NCBI RefSeq assembly: GCF_001417735.1
Contig: NZ_BBUZ01000046.1
Location: 1-64,000 of the forward strand
Source: Streptomyces sp. NBRC 110028
Lineage (GTDB): Bacteria; Actinomycetota; Actinomycetes; Streptomycetales; Streptomycetaceae
Length of the DNA stretch: 64,000 bases
Direction: 5' to 3'
Positions 17,320 through 25,700 of this stretch are shown here, in pieces. The notes below the pieces were generated by a model. The model was not told where the DNA came from, searched no databases, and saw nothing but the letters and a program-made list of their open reading frames with translations. Positions within the stretch are counted from its first letter, which is position 1, and each line of letters opens with the position of its first letter. The position numbers and the translations under genes were made by a program.

Positions 17320-18069
17320 CTAGGCAAGCCGGTTAATTCGCGCGAGGCAAGCATGGATCAGACCGGGATCGGCGCCCGCGGCCATGTCGACGATCTCGCC
17401 CCGGCGCAAGAAGATCACACTGTCCGCGCGGGCCGCCGCGACCGGATCGTCGGTGACCATTACCGCGGTGAGCCTGCAGGAATCCACAATTCCGCGTAAC
17501 CCGGCGGACAGCGCATTCATCTCCCGCACCGCACGGGAGCCCGGCTCGTGCGCGGCCAGCAGGAGCGCGGGGGCGGTGGCGGCCTCCCGTGCCACCGCCA
17601 ACCGCTGCCGCGCCGCCGCCGACAGGGCGGCCACCCGCCTCCGCCGGCTCCACCACAACCCCGCGCCGTGATATACCCGCGACAGCACCGATGCGTCGGC
17701 ATGTGACCCGCTCTGCTCCACGACCTCCCGGACCCGAGCCTGCCGGGGCAATTCTTCCACCGGCCCGACGAAGGCCGCTTCCGGTTTTTCTCCCGTACCC
17801 CAGCGCACACTTCCGGAGGTCGGCTTCACCATTCCCGCGATGACATTCAGCAACGCTGATTTCCCGGACCGGGGCGGGCCCATGACCGCGACGAATCGTC
17901 CGGGCCGGACGCCCAGTGTCACATTCCGCAGAACTCCGCTCCCCATCGCATCCCGACCGTTTATCATCGACATGCCGTCAAGAGGCAGAGCATCAAGGGA
18001 CACATCGTCAAGAGCGAATGCCATGTCCGGGCGGCCGACAGGGTCCGGGTATTCCACGTGCCCCGCCAT
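17320..18069 (-). CDS. Stand-alone degenerate ABC ATPase-like protein, copy 1
   Basis: A 249-residue protein with the ABC ATPase fold. Walker A is intact (GPPRSGKSAL), but the signature LSGGQ reads LSAAARQR, Walker B reads LLLAAHEP in place of LxxxDEP, and the H-loop reads MVTDDP in place of MVTHD. The catalytic acid region, signature and switch histidine are therefore all altered, so transport-type ATP hydrolysis is unlikely. No permease is adjacent. It resembles the second copy at 48788-49519 in length and in the frame VRPGRF-AVMG...PTSGSVR. A nucleotide-binding regulatory role is inferred, not shown. Confidence 0.8.
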   Translation of the reverse strand: MAGHVEYPDPVGRPDMAFALDDVSLDALPLDGMSMINGRDAMGSGVLRNVTLGVRPGRFVAVMGPPRSGKSALLNVIAGMVKPTSGSVRWGTGEKPEAAFVGPVEELPRQARVREVVEQSGSHADASVLSRVYHGAGLWWSRRRRVAALSAAARQRLAVAREAATAPALLLAAHEPGSRAVREMNALSAGLRGIVDSCRLTAVMVTDDPVAAARADSVIFLRRGEIVDMAAGADPGLIHACLARINRLA

Positions 18070-18166
18070 CTATGCACCTTAACCAGTAGAACGGCATGCT
18101 TCCGAAACCCCCGGAAAAGAAGCGGCTGACGAGGAGAATCTACTGTCTTTCGAGGGTTCTGAACAT

Positions 18167-18193
18167 GGTGCAGGCACCCCGCTGCGGGTGCAG
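18167..18193. promoter_or_regulatory. Two GGTGCAG half-sites upstream of ATPase copy 1
   Basis: GGTGCAG occurs at 18167-18173 and again at 18187-18193 in the 173-base gap before the degenerate ATPase gene. They match the half-site of the cluster palindrome but are in direct rather than inverted orientation. They may be a weak or decayed site, or chance. Confidence 0.25.
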
Positions 18194-18242
18194 CCAACAG
18201 TACCCCGGCGGGGTGAGCGAGGCCTCTCTCGGCCTCCGGCCG

Positions 18243-19136
18243 TCAGCGGCGGGCCGCTCCGGGCGGATAGACATGGAAGCCGCGGCCGGTCTTGCGTCCC
18301 AAGTGGCCCTGGGCGGTCAGGCCGACCAGCAGGTCACAGGGTTCGAAGCGGGCGTCGCCGGTGCATTCGAGAAGGACGTGCAGGGAGTCCACCACCGTGT
18401 CCAGGCCGATGAGGTCGGCCGTGCGGAGCGGGCCCATGGCATGGCCGAAACACTCCTGGAAGATCTGGTCCACCGAGGCCGCGTCCGCCGTGCCTTCCTG
18501 CACGACTCCCGCGGCGTCGTTGACCGTGGCCATCAGCACCCGGTTGGACACGAACCCGGGCGCGTCCGCGACCACGATCCCCTTCTTCCCCATGGCCGCG
18601 AGCAGTTCCCGGGTGCGGCGCACGGTCCCGGGCTCCGTCTCCGGGCCCCTGATCACCTCGACGGCGTCCTTCAGCGGCGCCGGGTTCATGAAGTGCGTGC
18701 CGATGACGAGACCGGGCCGCTTCGTGCAGGAGGCCAGGTGGGACACCGGAATGGCCGAGGTGCAGGTCGCGAGGACGGCATCGGGTGCGCAGACCGCGTC
18801 CAGATCCCGGAAGACGCTCTCCTTGACCGGGATGCTCTCCCGGGTGCACTCGATCACGAAGCGCGCGTCGCGGAGTTCTTCCAGCCGGCCCGCCCAGCTC
18901 ACCCGCTCCTCCGCGGGCGGCCGGGAAGCGGCCGGGGGCCGTCGGCGCAGCATGCGGGTGAGCCGGAGCCCGTCCCGGAGCCGGGTGGGGCCGCTGGTCA
19001 CGGCCCTGGGGTCGGCGTCCACGACCACCACCTCGTAACCGGCCTCGGCCGCGCACTGGGCCACGCCGACCCCCATCGTTCCCGCGCCCACGACTCCCAC
19101 CACGAAGGGCGGGGACACGGTCTGGTGCTCGGTCAT
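18243..19136 (-). CDS. 3-hydroxyacyl-CoA dehydrogenase family (hydroxymalonyl-ACP formation)
   Basis: A 297-residue NAD-dependent dehydrogenase. The N-terminal nucleotide fold has VGVVGAGTMGVGVAQ, the catalytic segment is GTHFMNPAPLKDAVEVI, and the C-terminal helical domain contains DAPGFVSNRVLM and GLDTVVDSLHVLL. It is the FkbK/ZmaG-type partner that, with FkbH-like, acyl-CoA dehydrogenase and ACP proteins, oxidises glyceryl-ACP towards hydroxymalonyl-ACP. Its start overlaps the FkbH-like stop by an ATGA. It is the last gene of the leftward operon. Confidence 0.88.
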   Translation of the reverse strand: MTEHQTVSPPFVVGVVGAGTMGVGVAQCAAEAGYEVVVVDADPRAVTSGPTRLRDGLRLTRMLRRRPPAASRPPAEERVSWAGRLEELRDARFVIECTRESIPVKESVFRDLDAVCAPDAVLATCTSAIPVSHLASCTKRPGLVIGTHFMNPAPLKDAVEVIRGPETEPGTVRRTRELLAAMGKKGIVVADAPGFVSNRVLMATVNDAAGVVQEGTADAASVDQIFQECFGHAMGPLRTADLIGLDTVVDSLHVLLECTGDARFEPCDLLVGLTAQGHLGRKTGRGFHVYPPGAARR

Positions 19137-20239
19137 CGAAGAACGTCCTTTCCTGTGGTGACGACGCGTACCGGACCGTCCGTGGCGGGCGGTGCCCCAC
19201 CGCCCGCGTACCCCAGGAGCATCCCGTCGGCGGTCCGCTCGACCACCTCGAATCCGCTGAATCTGAGGGTGACGAGCATGACGCGGTTGACGTCGGTGGG
19301 GATGAACTCGGCGGTGGGACGACGGCCCGCGGCCAGGGCGTCGCGCACGAAGTGACCGAGCAGGGCGGGTCCCACGCCGCGTGACATCACCCGGCAGGAC
19401 AGCAGCAGCAGCTTGAGCGTGCTGGTCCCCTCGCCCAGTTCGGTGAGCGCGAGCCCGATGGTCCCGTACGAGCCGAAGCGGTCCGTCAGATCGGCGACGA
19501 GCACCTCATGGCGGGGCGAGGCGCACAGGCTCCGCAGCTCCTCCATGCCGTAGGTGCGGCCGGTGGTGTTGAGCTGATGGGTGCGCACGGTCAATTCGCC
19601 GGCTCGTACGAGGTCGTCCTCGATGGCCCGGCGTACGGTCAGCACGAGGTCGAGCGAGGCCAGGAACCGCGCGGGTGGGCCGGTGTGGCTCTCCTGGGCC
19701 TGGCGGCGGCGCGTTTCGCGGCGGTAGAGCAGACGGCGCTCGCGGGACTCCGCCGTCACCGACGGAACCTGGAATTCCGGCAGTTCGGGCAGGGTGCCCG
19801 CGTCCCGCGCGGGGTAGTGGCGCACCATGGGCAGCGCCGCGGCGACCTCGGCGCGCTCCAGTGGGTCGTTGTCGATGAAGGCGAGGGTGTCGACGCCGAT
19901 GCCCAGGGTGTCGGCGATCCTGCGCACCGCCCGGGACTTCGCTCCCCAGCCGATCTCCAGGACGGTGAAGAGCTCGTCCAGTCCGTGAGCGGCCAGATGC
20001 GCGGTGGCGAGGTCGTGGTCGCCGCGGCTGGCCACCGCGTGCAGGATGCCGCGCTCGTCCAGGGCGCGCAGGGTGGCGACCGCGCCGGGGAAGGGCGCGG
20101 GCTGGTCGCCTTCCAGTACCGCGCCCTCCCACAGGGTGTCGTCCAGGTCCCAGACCAGGCACTTCACCGTCGCTGCCGGGGCCGATGGCGCGGTGGGGTC
20201 CGGTGCCTCGGGGGTCCCTGCCGTGGGGTCCGGTGTCAT
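19133..20239 (-). CDS. FkbH-like HAD-family glyceryl-ACP synthase
   Basis: A 368-residue protein. The HAD domain comes first (VKCLVWDLDDTLWEGAVLE, with GIGVDTLAFIDNDPLERAEV further on), followed by a GNAT-like C-terminal half (FGSYGTIGLALTE, LLLLSCRVMSRGVG). This two-domain layout defines FkbH-like proteins, which dephosphorylate 1,3-bisphosphoglycerate and load glycerate onto a carrier protein. The ATG overlaps the acyl-CoA dehydrogenase stop as ATGA. Together with the three neighbours it forms a complete hydroxymalonyl-ACP set. No O-methyltransferase is nearby, so the unit is expected to stay hydroxy rather than methoxy. Confidence 0.92.
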   Translation of the reverse strand: MTPDPTAGTPEAPDPTAPSAPAATVKCLVWDLDDTLWEGAVLEGDQPAPFPGAVATLRALDERGILHAVASRGDHDLATAHLAAHGLDELFTVLEIGWGAKSRAVRRIADTLGIGVDTLAFIDNDPLERAEVAAALPMVRHYPARDAGTLPELPEFQVPSVTAESRERRLLYRRETRRRQAQESHTGPPARFLASLDLVLTVRRAIEDDLVRAGELTVRTHQLNTTGRTYGMEELRSLCASPRHEVLVADLTDRFGSYGTIGLALTELGEGTSTLKLLLLSCRVMSRGVGPALLGHFVRDALAAGRRPTAEFIPTDVNRVMLVTLRFSGFEVVERTADGMLLGYAGGGAPPATDGPVRVVTTGKDVLR

Positions 20240-21462
20240 GGGGCGGTCTCCTGGGGCTCGCGGGTGGGGGCGGTCTGGCCGGGGCGGAATCCGTAGCGGC
20301 GCAGCAGCCGGTCGGCGATGTGCAGCTCCGCGACGTCCTCGGAGCCTTCGATGATCTGCATGACCTTGGCGTCCCGGTAGAAGCGCCCGGCGACGCTGTC
20401 GGGGGCGCAGCCGGCCGCGCCGAGGCTCTGGACCGCGCCGTGGCTCACCGAACTCGCCGCGCGGGCCGCCGCGTACTTGGCCGTGATGGTGCCGACCACG
20501 GCCTCCGGCGACCGGCTCGCCCGGAGCCGTGCGGCGCGCAGGCACAGTTCGCGGGCGGCCGTGGTCTCCACGGCGGCTCGTGCCAGCCTCGACCGGACCA
20601 GCTGGTGTTCCGCGAGCCGGACTCCGCCCTGCGTCCGGTGCACGATGTGCCGGGCGACCGTCTCCAGACAGGTTTCCGCCATCCCGAGGCATCCCCAGGC
20701 GACGGTGAAGCGGCCGTGGTCCAGTGCGGTCGCCGTGACGTGCGAGAGCCCGAGGCCGAAGGGGGCCACGAGGTTGCCCCGGGGCACCCGCACGCGGTCG
20801 AGGCGCAGATGGGCGATCTCCGCGGCCCGCATGCCGAGTTGGCCTTCGACGGGCTCCCTGGAGACGCCGGGGCGGTCCGCCTCGACCAGCACGGTGGTGG
20901 GACGGCCCGCCGCCGTTCCGAGCACCAGGAAGACATCGGCGGTCCGGCCGAAGGTGACCCATCTCTTGCGGCCGGTCACCACCAGCTGGTCGCCGTCCTC
21001 CTCGATCAGGGTGCCCACGGAGGCGAGGTCGGTGCCCGCCTCGGCCTCGGTGGCGGCGAATCCGGCGATCTCCCGTCCGGTGGCCCAGCGCGGCAGCCAG
21101 CGGGCGCGCTGCTGGTCGGTGCCCCAGCGGGAGAGGGCAGCGGAGACCATTCCCTGGACGGTGACCAGGCCGCGCAGGGCGCTGCACACGCCGCCGACCA
21201 CCGCGCACAGTTCGCCCAGTTCGGTGGGGGTGCCTCCGAGCCCGCCGTGGCGGGCGGGGAGGTCGGCGCCCAACAGGCCGGTCTGCCCCAGGCGTTGCCG
21301 CACCTCGGCGGGCAGTGCTCCGTGGCGGTCCCAGTCGGCTGCCCGGTCCCGTACGGACTCCGCGAAGACCGCGGCCGCCCCGGTGATTCCGGCCGGGCCC
21401 GCGGGGGTCGCCGGGGCGGCCGGGGCCGCGGTGGCGGGCGGGGCGCTAGCGGCTCGTCTCAT
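20236..21462 (-). CDS. Acyl-CoA dehydrogenase family (glyceryl/hydroxymalonyl-ACP oxidation)
   Basis: A 408-residue flavin enzyme of the acyl-CoA dehydrogenase fold: N-terminal helical domain, a middle sheet with FAATEAEAGTDLASVGT and KRWVTFG, and a C-terminal helical domain ending near QIIEGSEDVAELHIADRLLRRYG. It is FkbI-like by context, oxidising the carrier-bound glycerate-derived chain. The Ala/Pro-rich start (MRRAASAPPATAAP) is ordinary for this GC content. It overlaps the ACP gene upstream by 17 bases and the FkbH-like gene downstream by four. Confidence 0.9.
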   Translation of the reverse strand: MRRAASAPPATAAPAAPATPAGPAGITGAAAVFAESVRDRAADWDRHGALPAEVRQRLGQTGLLGADLPARHGGLGGTPTELGELCAVVGGVCSALRGLVTVQGMVSAALSRWGTDQQRARWLPRWATGREIAGFAATEAEAGTDLASVGTLIEEDGDQLVVTGRKRWVTFGRTADVFLVLGTAAGRPTTVLVEADRPGVSREPVEGQLGMRAAEIAHLRLDRVRVPRGNLVAPFGLGLSHVTATALDHGRFTVAWGCLGMAETCLETVARHIVHRTQGGVRLAEHQLVRSRLARAAVETTAARELCLRAARLRASRSPEAVVGTITAKYAAARAASSVSHGAVQSLGAAGCAPDSVAGRFYRDAKVMQIIEGSEDVAELHIADRLLRRYGFRPGQTAPTREPQETAP

Positions 21463-21715
21463 GGCTCGCCTCCGGGCAGCCGGACCCGTTTTTCCGCCGT
21501 ATGAATGCGGCGATGCGGGCCGCGGTCCGAAAGTTGTCCAGATTCAGGTCGTCGACATCGACCGCGAGGTCAAATTTTTGTTCGGCGAAGGTCACCAGCT
21601 CCAGTGCGAACAGTGAGTCCGTCAGCCCCGTCGCGAAGTAGTCCTCATCGGGGCCTACCTCCTGACCGATAACGGAGGTGAGAAATCCCTGGATTTCTTC
21701 GGTCACAGTTGTCAT
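21446..21715 (-). CDS. Discrete acyl carrier protein
   Basis: An 89-residue carrier protein. The phosphopantetheine serine lies in the GLTDSLFALEL motif at about residue 34, followed by the acidic helix III region (VDVDDLNLDNFRTAARIAAFI). By context it carries the glyceryl-to-hydroxymalonyl unit (FkbJ-like). It is located between the ketoacyl-synthase-III-like gene and the acyl-CoA dehydrogenase, whose start it overlaps. Confidence 0.93.
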   Translation of the reverse strand: MTTVTEEIQGFLTSVIGQEVGPDEDYFATGLTDSLFALELVTFAEQKFDLAVDVDDLNLDNFRTAARIAAFIRRKNGSGCPEASHETSR

Positions 21716-21733
21716 GCCGCTTTTCTCCGCTCT

Positions 21734-22741
21734 TCAGAGATAGTGGACCCGATCTCCGTCATCACCGATCTCCACGAGCAGCAGGCTCCACGCCGCCACC
21801 GGGCTCATGTTGATGAGCACCGCTCGCTCGCCCTCGGCCAGTTCTTTGCTTTCCAGGCCCGAATAGAGGTTCAGAAGCACGTCTCCCGGACCCAGATGCC
21901 CGTAGTTTCGAAGGTTCTCGTGACAGGCCGGGATCAGCTCCGCGCCCAGCACGTCCGCCATGAAGGCGTGCCCGCCCGCGGAGAGGTTCTGCCCGATGTA
22001 GCCGCGGACGTCCCGCGGCCGCATTCCGTTGCGGTCCAGCAGGCGCCGCAGCAGGTCCCGGAGGCGGTTGCGCGACTCCACGGCCAGCCGGAAGGAGTAC
22101 GCGGTGAGGTCCCGGCACTCCTCGCGCCAGTCGCCGGCCGGCCGGTCCCGGTAGGCGACGCGGAAGAGGTCCCAGTAGGCGCCGTTCGTCTCCTGGACCA
22201 CGTCGAGGACCCGGACCAATCCGGTGCGGCCCAGCACGAGCGCCTGGCCGCCGTCCCCGTTGAGCGTGACGGGATGTCGGTAGCGGCCGGGCGTCGCCGG
22301 TTTGCTGCCGTGCGCGATGAGGATGTGCGTCAGCTCCTCGTCGGCGGCGAGCAGTCCGCGGGCCGCGAGCAGCGCCGGGGTGAGGGTGGCGCAGCCCAGT
22401 CCGCCCACCGAGAAGGCGAGCGCGCCGCTGACTTTCAGGGCCTCCTGGAGCCGGGTCGCCTCGGACGTCACCAGTTCCTCCGGGGCGCGCGGTTCGACCA
22501 CGATCAGCGCGTCGACGTCCGCCGGACCGAGCCCGGCCCGTGCCATGACCTCCCGGGTGGCCCGGAGGGCGAGGTCATGGGCGCTCAGCTCGTCGTCCAG
22601 GCGCAGCCTCTCGATGCCGAGCGCGTCGTAGGTTTCGCGCTCCTGGTGGCTCAGGGTGGCGCGTTCGGGGAGGTCCGCGGTCTCCACGCGGCGCTCCGGC
22701 AGGTGCCAGGCGGCGGCCCGGATCGCGAGGGGTGCCGCCAT
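21734..22741 (-). CDS. Divergent ketoacyl-synthase-III-like acyltransferase
   Basis: A 335-residue protein with the KAS III (FabH) fold. The nucleophile Cys appears in VGGLGCATLTPALL. The usual HQAN motif reads GQNLSAGGHAFM and the usual GNTSAAS reads GHLGPGDVLL, so the classical His and Asn positions are replaced, with a His in the Asn position. Such changes are known in KAS III relatives that make esters or transfer acyl groups instead of C-C bonds (the CerJ type), so acyl transfer is more likely than chain initiation. The ATG follows the NRPS stop by one base. Confidence 0.8.
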   Translation of the reverse strand: MAAPLAIRAAAWHLPERRVETADLPERATLSHQERETYDALGIERLRLDDELSAHDLALRATREVMARAGLGPADVDALIVVEPRAPEELVTSEATRLQEALKVSGALAFSVGGLGCATLTPALLAARGLLAADEELTHILIAHGSKPATPGRYRHPVTLNGDGGQALVLGRTGLVRVLDVVQETNGAYWDLFRVAYRDRPAGDWREECRDLTAYSFRLAVESRNRLRDLLRRLLDRNGMRPRDVRGYIGQNLSAGGHAFMADVLGAELIPACHENLRNYGHLGPGDVLLNLYSGLESKELAEGERAVLINMSPVAAWSLLLVEIGDDGDRVHYL

Positions 22742-22742
22742 G

Positions 22743-25700
22743 TCAGTCCTCCCCGGCGGCGAGTTCGGTGAACGCGTCGGCGAGGTGGTCGGCGAACTCC
22801 TCCATGCGGTCGCCGCGCAGTCGCCCGTCGTGCACCAGGTAGATGACCAGCTCGCCGTCCTGGACCATGCTGGACACCGCGACCGGCACATGGGCCAGCA
22901 GCGAGCGCTGCTCCACGACGAGCGGTACGGAGCGGATCCACGCCGGTCCCGCACCGATCTTCAGCGCTTCGCCACCGGTCGCGGTGTGCTCGACGAGGAC
23001 CGGCGGCTCGGGCAGGGAGCAGATCCGGTCCGTGGCCGGGCTCCGGGGGCTGAGCTTGCGCAGGATGCCGTAGCCGACACCGTCGTGGGGCACCGCGCGC
23101 AGCTGCTCGGCGACCGCCGGAAGGGCCTCGGCGGAGCGCTGTCCCTCCGCGACCGGGAGCAGCACGGGGAAGGCGTTGGTGAACCAGCCGATCGAGCGTG
23201 ACCGGCCGGTCGGCCGGTAGGCGTTCGGGGTCCCCTCCCCCACCGCCATCAGATAGGCGTCGGGGCGCCCCCGCCAGCGGCTCCACGCGCAGGCCACCGC
23301 GGCCATCGCCGCCTCGCGGCCCGCGCTGTTGCCCTCGCGCAGTGCGGTGGCGACCCGGTCGGCCGGGATGACGCGGCGCCATACGCCCTGGCCCGCGCCG
23401 GGACGGGGCGGCTGTTCGGCGTCCTCCGGCAGGCCGCCCGCGGTCCGGCCCGCCTCCATGACGACGGTCCAGTAGGTGGCTTCGCCCGCCAGTTCGTCGC
23501 CGGTCGCCATGGCCGTGAGATGGCGGCTCCAGGCGCTCCATCCGTCGCGCCCGCCGCTGTCGGGCGGCGGGATCTCCCCGGGCGTTCCCAGCGCGGAGTT
23601 GACGTCCTCCAGCAGCGGCACGAGTGAGATGTGGTCGTACGCGAAGTGGTGGACGACCAGGAGCAGCAGCCCGGTGCGGTCCGGGCCGCGGTCGTAGAAG
23701 CGGGCCCGCAGCATCGCTCCCCGGGCGGGGTCGACGTCCTTGATGAGGGCGTCCTTGTCGCCCTCCAGCACGGCGAGTTCGGCGTTTTCGCCCATCGCGG
23801 GCAGCACCTTGACGTCCATGACGTCGGGCGGTGCGGCGTCGGCGCGTTCGATCCAGCGGCTGATCGCGTTGTGGCGGAGGCGGAACCTGAGCGGTTCGTG
23901 CAGTTCCAGCAGTCGCGCGACCGCTCGGCGCACCAGGTCGGCCCGGATTCCGGCGGATGTCTCCAGGACCTCCGCCACGACGAAGTCCCGGGCGCCGTCG
24001 TCGGCGTGCTCCAGGAGGCTGTGCATGAGCGGGGTCAGCGGAATGGCCGCGTCGGCGGGCGGCTCGGGTGCGGTGCGGGTGCCGCCCGGCGGGGCGGGGG
24101 CCGTACCGGCGGCGAGGGCCCGCAGGGTGGGCCGGCGGAGGACGTCGTGCGGGGTGAGGGACAGTCCGGCGGTCTCCGCCCGGGCGGCGACGGCCACGCT
24201 CAGGATGGAGTCCCCGCCGATCTCGAAGAAGTTGTCGTCCGGGCCCACCGAGTCCCGGCCGAGGAGGTCGGCCCAGATCCGGCCGAGTATCCGCTCGGCG
24301 TCACCGTCCCCGGCCGGGGCGGCGGCCCCGGTTGCCGGTTCCGGCGCGTTCACCGATGTCGTCATCTCCACCATCCTCTTGCGGTCGGTCTTGCCGTTCG
24401 CCGTGCGTGGCAGGCGGGCGTACGTGGCGATCCGGGCGGGGACCATGTAGCCGGGGAGCCGTTCGGCCGCCCAGGCGGTCAGGGCGTCGGGGGCCGGGAG
24501 CCGGTCGCCCGCGAGGTGTGCGACGAGCTGGGTGGCGTCGGCGGCCCGGCCGTCGGGAAGCACCACCGCCTCCCGCACCGCGGGGTGTCCGAGCAGGACA
24601 CGTTCGATCTCGGCCGGTTCGACGCGGTGGCCCCGGATCTCCACCTGCTGGTCGGCGCGGCCGAGGAACGCGAGGGAGCCGTCCGCCGCGAGGCGGGCGA
24701 GGTCGCCCGTCCGGTACATCCGGGCCCCGGGACCGGCGGCGAAGGGGTCGGGCAGGAAGCGGGCCGTGGTGTGGTCCGGCAGCCGGTGATAGCCGCGGCC
24801 CACGGCCGCCCCGCCCACGTATAGCTCGCCCTGCTCGCCCACGGCGCAGGGCTGTCCGTCCGGGCGCAGGACGCGGGCGGTGGCGTTGTCGATGGGGCGC
24901 CCGATCGCGGGCAGGCCGGCGTCCGGCCCGGGTGTCACCTCGGCCCAGGTGGAGACGACCGCGCACTCCGTCGGCCCGTACAGGTTCAGCGTGCGGAAGG
25001 GCGCCCCCGCCGGAGGGCGTACGCGCAGCCGGTCGCCGCCCACGCCCACCACCCGCAGCCGCACCCCGGGGACGTCGGGATACTCGCGCAGCACCACCTC
25101 GGCGAGCGGGGTCGGCAGGAAGGTGACGGTGATCCGCTGGTGTGCCATCCAGCGGAGCAGTTCCACCGGGGTCCGCATGGTGTCGTGCAGGACGTGGAGG
25201 GCCGCTCCGTGGGACAGGGCCGAGAGCGTCTCCAGGATGGCGCCGTCGAATCCGGGCGCGAAGACCTGCGCCACCCGGTCCCCGGGACCCAGCCCGGCTT
25301 CGGCGCCCCACCAGGTCGCCACGTTGAGCAGGGCGCGGTGGGTGATCTCGCAGCCGTGCGGGCGTCCGGTGGAACCGGAGGTGTAGGCGATGTACGCCAG
25401 ATCACCGGGTGCGGTGTCGGGGTGGCCGGGGTGGCCGGGGTGATCGGCCTGCCCGTCGGGGGGCCGTACCTCGATACGGAGGAGGGGCGTGTCCGCGAGC
25501 GGCGGCTCCTGGCCCTCGCCCGCCACGATCAGGGGGCACTCCAGCCCGGCCAGCAGATCGGCCACGCGCTCGGCCGGGAGGGCCGGGTCCACCGGTACGA
25601 AGGCGCCGCCCGCCTTGAGCACACCGAGCCAGCCCGTCACCAGTTCCACCCCGCGCGCGGCGATGACCGGGACGGTGGCCCCCGTGGTGACACCGGCGGC

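Noticed and set aside
18219..18236. Terminator hairpin GAGGCC/GGCCTC after the hydroxyacyl-CoA dehydrogenase
   Set aside because: A six-base stem without a T tract is too common at this GC content to report as a feature.
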